A stretch of DNA of 37,939 nt from Scybalocola_A sp900557175 (GTDB taxonomy: Bacteria; Bacillota; Clostridia; Lachnospirales; Lachnospiraceae), in NCBI GenBank assembly GCA_937890745.1, contig CALADH010000060.1, positions 1-37,939 of the forward strand, read 5' to 3'. This document shows positions 33,018 to 37,939 of this stretch, piece by piece (positions within the stretch are counted from its first letter, which is position 1; each line of letters opens with the position of its first letter). The notes beneath the pieces are model-generated. The model saw only the letters and a program-made list of their open reading frames with translations, ran no database searches and was not told where the DNA came from. The translations under genes were made by a program, and so were the position numbers.

Positions 33018-33056
33018 TGTGGATAAAGAACGTATGAAAAATAGATTTGTGGATAA
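33018..33056 (-). promoter_or_regulatory. Pair of DnaA boxes upstream of the LysR gene
   Basis: Two perfect TGTGGATAA sites (33018-33026 and 33048-33056; TTATCCACA on the minus strand), exactly 30 bp apart in the same orientation, within a 13-bp direct repeat TTTGTGGATAAAG. Both lie in the 62-bp gap before the LysR start; the second touches the SD. Confidence 0.75.
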
Positions 33057-33067
33057 AGGAGGCTTAT

Positions 33068-33994
33068 ATGACAATTCAGCAATTATATTATGCAATTACA
33101 ATTTCGGAAGCCGGTTCGTTAAATAAAGCGGCAGATCAGCTTTATATTTCCCAGCCGTCGCTGACGGAGGCCGTCAGGGAAATGGAAAAGGAACTTGGAA
33201 TTACGATATTTTACAGAAGCGGGCGCGGTGTGTCACTGACAGCCGACGGTGCAGAATTTTTACTTTACGCACGGCAGGTTTATGGTCAGTATGAGACAAT
33301 GATGGAAAAGTACAGCCAAAATAATCTGAAAAAGAAGTTTGGGGTGTCCACACAACATTATTCTTTTGCGGTTAAAGCTTTTGTAGAGCTTGTCAAAGGT
33401 TTTGATACGGCAGAGTATGAATTTGCGATCCGCGAAACAAAGACAAGAGAAATTATTGCTGATGTGGCGACGATGCGCAGTGAAATCGGGATTCTTTACA
33501 TGAGTCGTTTTAATCGTGCCGCAATAACAAAGCTTTTGAAGGCAAACAGGCTTGTTTTTCATCATCTCATAAGCTGTAAGGCGTATGTTTATTTGTGGTC
33601 CGGGCATCCGCTTGCAAAAAATAAAAAGATTACTTTTGAGCAGCTTCAGCCATATCCATGCCTGTCATTTGAGCAGGGCGACGCGGCCTCCTTTTATTTT
33701 GCGGAGGAAATATTGAGTACAAATGATTATATGCGGACAATTAAGGCGAATGACCGGGCAACCATGCTTAATCTTATGGTCGGGCTTAATGGGTACACGC
33801 TCTGTTCGGGAATCATATGTGAGGAGTTAAATGGCGATGATTATGTGGCGGTGCCTTTTGAAACAAACGGTGATGACAGCATCATGGAAATTGGCTATAT
33901 TACAAAGAAGGATATGCTGTTAAGCCGGACTGGAAAATTGTATATTGAGGCGCTGGAGCGCTATTTGAGCACTGCGGAAAATAAAAATATGTAG
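33068..33994 (+). CDS. LysR-family transcriptional regulator
   Basis: 308 aa. The N-terminal winged helix-turn-helix (about 1-62: ISEAGSLNKAADQLYISQPSLTEAVREMEKELG) is standard for LysR proteins; the rest is the periplasmic-binding-protein-like effector domain. The ATG at 33068 has an AAAGGAGG SD; the frame is open from 33047, but that start lies in the DnaA box repeat. It is followed by the sulfhydrylase gene in the same direction, with a matching inverted repeat between them, so it probably controls methionine or cysteine synthesis. The effector is unknown. Confidence 0.92.
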   Translation: MTIQQLYYAITISEAGSLNKAADQLYISQPSLTEAVREMEKELGITIFYRSGRGVSLTADGAEFLLYARQVYGQYETMMEKYSQNNLKKKFGVSTQHYSFAVKAFVELVKGFDTAEYEFAIRETKTREIIADVATMRSEIGILYMSRFNRAAITKLLKANRLVFHHLISCKAYVYLWSGHPLAKNKKITFEQLQPYPCLSFEQGDAASFYFAEEILSTNDYMRTIKANDRATMLNLMVGLNGYTLCSGIICEELNGDDYVAVPFETNGDDSIMEIGYITKKDMLLSRTGKLYIEALERYLSTAENKNM

Positions 33995-34000
33995 CAGACT

Positions 34001-34017
34001 TATAGGTTTTACCTATA
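34001..34017. promoter_or_regulatory. Probable LysR operator upstream of the sulfhydrylase gene
   Basis: A perfect inverted repeat TATAGGT-TTT-ACCTATA, centred about 65 bp upstream of the predicted transcription start near 34075, the usual place for a LysR recognition site. It resembles the MET-box (TATAGTT-N3-AACTATA) of LysR-type methionine regulators in Lactobacillales. Confidence 0.65.
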
Positions 34018-34039
34018 TCTTTGTATCGGCTTTGTGTAT

Positions 34040-34068
34040 TAGACAGCCGCACATAGCGTGCGTATAAT
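34040..34068 (+). promoter_or_regulatory. Promoter of the O-acetylhomoserine sulfhydrylase gene
   Basis: TAGACA (34040-34045), a 17-bp spacer and TATAAT (34063-34068). The leader is only about 36 nt, too short for a SAM riboswitch. Confidence 0.8.
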
Positions 34069-34110
34069 AAGGACATCAAAGATCACAGAATGATATAGGA
34101 GGATAAAACA

Positions 34111-35442
34111 ATGGCTGATACAAGAAATTCAAACGATATAAGAGATTCTAAAAACTGGGGCTTTGAGACAAGACAGCTGCACATTGGACAGGAGACGGCG
34201 GATGCCGTGACCGATGCGAGAGCAGTTCCGATTTATGCGACAACATCCTATGTATTTCACAATGCAGAGCATGCGGCGGACCGTTTCGGACTGGCTGATG
34301 CGGGCAATATTTACGGACGGCTGACAAATCCGACACAGGATGTTTTTGAGCGGCGTATCGCAGATTTAGAGGGCGGTGCGGCAGCGTTGGCGACGGCTTC
34401 CGGCGCTGCGGCAATCAGCTATGTATTTAGTGCACTGGCAAAGAGCGGTGAGCATATCGTCGCTTCTAAAACAATTTATGGCGGTACTTACAATTTGCTG
34501 GCTCATACACTGCCGCTGACATCACAGATTACGACAACCTTTGTCGAGCCTGAGCCGGAAGCTTTTGAGGCGGCTATACGGGAAAATACAAAAGCGGTTT
34601 TCGTAGAGACGCTTGGAAACCCAAACTCAAATGTCATTGATATTGAGGCTGTTGCTGCTGTTGCCCACAGACACGGTATTCCTCTCGTTATAGATTCTAC
34701 ATTTGCGACGCCTTTTCTTGTTCGTCCGATTGAGCATGGGGCGGATATTGTTGTTCATTCTGCGACGAAATTTATCGGAGGTCACGGAACGGCTATCGGC
34801 GGTGTTATTGTGGACGGCGGCACGTTTGATTGGAAGGCATCGGGAAAATATCCGTGGATATCCGAGGCAAATCCAAGCTATCACGGTATTTCTTTTGCAG
34901 ATGCGGCGGGAACTGCAGCTTTTGTGACATATATCCGGGCAATTTTACTCAGAGATACCGGTGCGACACTTTCTCCGTTTCATGCATTTATATTTCTTCA
35001 GGGACTTGAGACACTTTCTCTCAGAGTGGAAAGGCATGTTGAAAACAGCTTGAAGCTTGTCGATTATTTAAACAATCATCCGCAGGTTGAGGCCGTGCAT
35101 CATCCGTCAATTGAAAGTGAGCCAAGTCACGAACTGTACAAAAAATATTTTCCGAATGGCGGAGGATCTATTTTTACTTTTGAAATTAAAGGTGATGAAA
35201 ATACGGCGAAAAAATTTATTGATCACCTGCCGATTTTCTCTCTGCTTGCCAATGTGGCTGATGTGAAATCACTCGTCATTCACCCTGCAAGCACAACGCA
35301 TTCACAGCTGACGGAGGAAGAACTTTTAACTCAGGGGATACGTCCGAACACAATCCGCCTGTCTGTCGGTATTGAATCAATCAACGATTTAATTTCAGCT
35401 CTTGATATAGCATTTAAGGCGGCTGCGGATGAAGCTGTGTAA
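34111..35442 (+). CDS. metY: O-acetylhomoserine sulfhydrylase (aminocarboxypropyltransferase)
   Basis: 443 aa, a PLP enzyme that makes homocysteine from O-acetylhomoserine and sulfide in methionine synthesis. The PLP-binding Lys220 lies in HSATKFIGGHGT. GFETRQLHIGQ at the N-terminus and IYGRLTNPTQDVFERRIADLEGG are typical for this branch of Cys/Met metabolism enzymes, and the length (about 430) favours it over cystathionine synthases (about 380). SD TAGGAGG precedes the ATG. Likely controlled by the LysR gene upstream. O-acetylserine could also be a substrate. Confidence 0.94.
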   Translation: MADTRNSNDIRDSKNWGFETRQLHIGQETADAVTDARAVPIYATTSYVFHNAEHAADRFGLADAGNIYGRLTNPTQDVFERRIADLEGGAAALATASGAAAISYVFSALAKSGEHIVASKTIYGGTYNLLAHTLPLTSQITTTFVEPEPEAFEAAIRENTKAVFVETLGNPNSNVIDIEAVAAVAHRHGIPLVIDSTFATPFLVRPIEHGADIVVHSATKFIGGHGTAIGGVIVDGGTFDWKASGKYPWISEANPSYHGISFADAAGTAAFVTYIRAILLRDTGATLSPFHAFIFLQGLETLSLRVERHVENSLKLVDYLNNHPQVEAVHHPSIESEPSHELYKKYFPNGGGSIFTFEIKGDENTAKKFIDHLPIFSLLANVADVKSLVIHPASTTHSQLTEEELLTQGIRPNTIRLSVGIESINDLISALDIAFKAAADEAV

Positions 35443-35556
35443 CAGTGTCTGAGCCGGATAAGAAAAAAATTGCATACAGTGCAATTAGATAGGAATGACA
35501 GTCAGACAGGACAGACAAAGTTACATGATGATAGCATGGTATATGCGCCTTATCTA

Positions 35557-35565
35557 TGGTATACT
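35557..35565 (+). promoter_or_regulatory. Extended -10 promoter of hsdM
   Basis: TGGTATACT: TATACT at 35560-35565 with TG-N ahead; no good -35. A short hairpin AATTGCA (35468-35474) with TGCAATT (35480-35486) lies between metY and this site but has no T-run on this strand. Confidence 0.5.
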
Positions 35566-35635
35566 AAAAATATCATAAAATTATTATTTAAATATTAAGC
35601 AAAACGCATTTTAATAAAAGTGGAGGATAAATAAA

Positions 35636-37234
35636 ATGGCGGAAATTGAGAATAGTAAAGATTTGATTAGTGTACTATGGAGTGGTGCAGATATTTTGAG
35701 ATCCAAAATGGATGCAAATGAATATAAAGATTATTTGCTGGGAATTGTATTTTATAAATATCTTTCAGATTCTTTTTTGATTAAAGTGTATGATTTACTT
35801 TATGATGAAAAACCAACGACGCTCAAAACGGCATTAGAAGCTTACAAAGAAGCATTGGAGGATGAAAGCTCAGCAGAATTAAAAGAACAGCTCATTGAAG
35901 AATGTCATTATGTTATGGAGCCGGAACTTACATATACCTATTTTGCGGAGGCAGCAAGAAATAACTCTTTTAACAGAGAACAATTACAAAAAGGATTTAA
36001 CAATATTGAACAAAGTGATCCTATTTTTTCGGATTTATTTACAGATATTGATTTGTATTCAAATCGTTTAGGTACAGGCGATCAGAAACAGAGTGACACA
36101 GTTGCAAGTCTTATAAAAGAAATAGACAAAGCAGATTTATTAAATTCAGACGCAGAAATACTTGGAAATGCTTATGAATATTTAATTGGTCAGTTTGCTT
36201 CAGAAACCGGAAAGAAGGCGGGAGAATTTTATACACCGCAAGCTGTATCAAAAATTCTGACTAGAATTGCAATTTCCGGACAGGAACATAAGAAAGGGCT
36301 TTCGGTATATGATCCTTGTATGGGTTCAGGTTCTCTTTTGTTAAATGCAAAGAAATATGCCGATGAACCGGGATATATCAAGTATTATGGACAGGAATTG
36401 AATACATCAACTTATAATTTAGCAAGAATGAATATGTTTCTGCATGGGATTGCAGCAGACAATCAGAAGCTTAGAAATGGTGATACTTTGGATGCAGATT
36501 GGCCGACGGGAGAAGAAACGGATTTTAATATGGTTTTGATGAATCCGCCATATTCGGCAAAGTGGAGTGCGGCAGCAGGGTTTTTACAGGACGAACGTTT
36601 TAGTGATTATGGTGTATTGGCACCAAAATCAAAAGCGGATTATGCATTCCTATTACATGGGTTGTATCATTTGAAAAATAATGGAACAATGGCAATCGTT
36701 CTTCCTCACGGTGTTCTTTTCAGAGGAGCAGCAGAAGGAAAAATAAGAGAAAAATTACTACGATCAGGAAATATATATGCTGTCATCGGTCTTCCGGCAA
36801 ACTTATTTTACAATACATCTATTCCGACTTGTATTGTTGTCTTAAAAAAACACAGAGATGGCCGCGATGTTCTTTTCATTGACGCTTCTAAAAAATTTAA
36901 TAAAGGAAAGAAACAAAATGAAATGACAGACGCTCATATCGAAGAAGTTATTGAACTTTACAGTCAAAGAAAAACTGTGGAGAAAGAAACGTTTTTGGCA
37001 AGTTTTGAAGATATTGAGAAAAACGATTTCAATCTTAATATTCCACGATATGTTGATAATTTTGAAAAAGAAGAAGAAATTGATCTCAATGCACTGCTGA
37101 CAGATATGAAGAAAACGGATGAGGAATTAGAGAAGGTTCATGGAGAATTCTTATCTCTTTTAAAGGAACTGACATCATCGGATGCAGCTATTATGTCTTC
37201 GTTAAATGATTTAATTGAGAAGATGGAGGGGTAA
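35636..37234 (+). CDS. hsdM: Type I restriction-modification methyltransferase subunit HsdM
   Basis: 532 aa, N6-adenine methyltransferase of a type I system. The N-terminal helical domain spans about 8-150. The SAM-binding motif YDPCMGSGSLLLNA is at about 225-238 and the catalytic NPPY at 303-306, preceded by GEFYTPQAVSKI. The tail is coiled and acidic, as expected for contact with HsdS. SD GTGGAGG precedes the ATG. hsdS starts 5 bp after its stop. Codon use is visibly more AT-rich than in metY, in line with horizontal acquisition. No hsdR lies within the window; it may follow to the right. Confidence 0.95.
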   Translation: MAEIENSKDLISVLWSGADILRSKMDANEYKDYLLGIVFYKYLSDSFLIKVYDLLYDEKPTTLKTALEAYKEALEDESSAELKEQLIEECHYVMEPELTYTYFAEAARNNSFNREQLQKGFNNIEQSDPIFSDLFTDIDLYSNRLGTGDQKQSDTVASLIKEIDKADLLNSDAEILGNAYEYLIGQFASETGKKAGEFYTPQAVSKILTRIAISGQEHKKGLSVYDPCMGSGSLLLNAKKYADEPGYIKYYGQELNTSTYNLARMNMFLHGIAADNQKLRNGDTLDADWPTGEETDFNMVLMNPPYSAKWSAAAGFLQDERFSDYGVLAPKSKADYAFLLHGLYHLKNNGTMAIVLPHGVLFRGAAEGKIREKLLRSGNIYAVIGLPANLFYNTSIPTCIVVLKKHRDGRDVLFIDASKKFNKGKKQNEMTDAHIEEVIELYSQRKTVEKETFLASFEDIEKNDFNLNIPRYVDNFEKEEEIDLNALLTDMKKTDEELEKVHGEFLSLLKELTSSDAAIMSSLNDLIEKMEG

Positions 37235-37239
37235 TAGAT

Positions 37240-37939
37240 ATGTCAAAACCTAAAATTAGAGTTAAAGGATACAAAGATGATTGGGAACAGCGTAAGTTTC
37301 CTGAGTTTGTTTCATTCTTTAATGGTTTAACTTATACACCAAACGATGTGCAAGAAACAGGAACATTGGTGTTGAGATCTTCAAATGTAAAAAATGGAGA
37401 AATTATAGATGCTGACAACGTATATGTGAACGATAGAGTAGTGACAACTGAGAATGTACAGGAAGGAGATATCGTTGTTGTAGTAAGAAACGGTTCCCGT
37501 GCACTAATAGGAAAACATGCACAAATTAAGACTTCTATGCCAAATACAGTAATTGGAGCATTTATGAGCGGAATACGTTCTGAACATTCTTCCTTTGTAA
37601 ATGCACTGCTTGATACGGTTGCGTTTGAAAGCGAAATTGCAAAGAATATGGGAGCAACTATTAATCAGATTACAGGCTATATGTTTTCAAAAATGGAATT
37701 TAGGATTCCATCTGGAAAAGAGCAAGAGCGAATAGGTGAATATTTTCAAAGTCTAGACCACCTCATCACTCTTCACCAACGGAAGTGTGACGAAACAAAA
37801 AAATTAAAAAAATACATGCTTCAAAAAATGTTTCCACAAAACGGAAATAAAGTTCCTGAAATACGATTTTTTGGATTTACTGATGATTGGGAACAGCGTA
37901 AGTTGGATGATGTAGTTGAATTTCTTGATACAATGAGAA
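37240..37939 (+). CDS. hsdS: Type I restriction-modification specificity subunit HsdS (cut by window edge)
   Basis: The first 233 codons are present and the frame is still open at the edge. Start ATG at 37240 with a GGAGGGG SD. The first target-recognition domain covers about residues 1-165 and is followed by the conserved central helix region EQERIGEYFQSLDHLITLHQ and KKLKKYMLQKMFP. A second recognition domain begins with GFTDDWEQRKLDDVVEF. DDWEQRK recurs at the start of both halves, encoded by an identical 23-bp direct repeat. HsdS sets the DNA sequence recognised by the HsdM complex. Confidence 0.93.
   Translation, partial: MSKPKIRVKGYKDDWEQRKFPEFVSFFNGLTYTPNDVQETGTLVLRSSNVKNGEIIDADNVYVNDRVVTTENVQEGDIVVVVRNGSRALIGKHAQIKTSMPNTVIGAFMSGIRSEHSSFVNALLDTVAFESEIAKNMGATINQITGYMFSKMEFRIPSGKEQERIGEYFQSLDHLITLHQRKCDETKKLKKYMLQKMFPQNGNKVPEIRFFGFTDDWEQRKLDDVVEFLDTMR

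Noticed and set aside
34069..34110. SAM riboswitch before metY
   Set aside because: Only about 36 nt lie between the predicted start site and the start codon; no room for the aptamer.
35468..35486. Terminator after metY
   Set aside because: The 7-bp hairpin has an A-run before it and no T-run after it on the plus strand, so it would act only on minus-strand transcripts, of which none are predicted here.
1..37939. CRISPR arrays, insertion sequences or prophage
   Set aside because: No regularly spaced repeats, transposase, integrase or terminal inverted repeats were found in the window.

Overview
The window is the chromosomal replication-origin region of a low-to-mid GC Gram-positive anaerobe, most likely a member of the Clostridia and probably of the Lachnospiraceae. 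The evidence is the gene order dnaA-dnaN-yaaA-recF-gyrB-gyrA on one side of the origin and rpmH-rnpA-yidD-yidC-jag-mnmE-mnmG-rsmG on the other, a two-subunit oxygen-sensitive fumarase, a Gram-positive style GyrB, a protein resembling the Lachnospiraceae family DUF3881, and strong sigma-A type promoters and SD sites.

Layout. Positions 1-292 hold two tandem rRNA-type promoters firing left, off the window edge, presumably into an rRNA operon. Next, on the minus strand, are tRNA-Ser(GCU) and the fumarase subunits fumB/fumA. A plus-strand CLC-type channel gene follows, with a structured leader. Positions 3675-12309 are the leftward replication operon (gyrA, gyrB, recF, yaaA, dnaN, dnaA). The origin is split in two: at least five DnaA boxes lie upstream of dnaA (12428-12652) and six between dnaA and dnaN (10597-10929). 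Positions 12879-20096 are the rightward ribosome, RNase P, membrane-insertion and tRNA-modification block. parB and parA then run back toward the origin (minus strand), with three parS sites around them, followed by argS, also minus.

From about 24.4 kb the region becomes accessory. It holds an alpha/beta-hydrolase-fold protein that seems to lack its nucleophile, the DUF3881-like gene, an AraC regulator overlapping tail-to-tail with a GH127-type arabinofuranosidase, and a CNNM/CorC transporter behind a yybP-ykoY (Mn2+) riboswitch with a clear terminator switch. These are followed by an unusual membrane regulator (XRE HTH, three TM helices and an exported Asp-box domain), a LysR regulator next to an O-acetylhomoserine sulfhydrylase with a likely LysR operator, and a type I restriction-modification locus (hsdM and a truncated hsdS) running off the right edge.

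How it fits together. Most genes are transcribed away from the origin. The exceptions are the CLC gene, parAB, argS and the GH127 gene, which run against the fork. The most distinctive observations are the HTH-membrane-Asp-box regulator, a pair of perfect DnaA boxes 30 bp apart in front of the LysR gene 20 kb from the origin, a 41-nt RNA-like hairpin before mnmE, and the structured leader of the CLC gene. I did not find a clearly new multi-gene system. All calls come from reading the sequence, and no database search was run.
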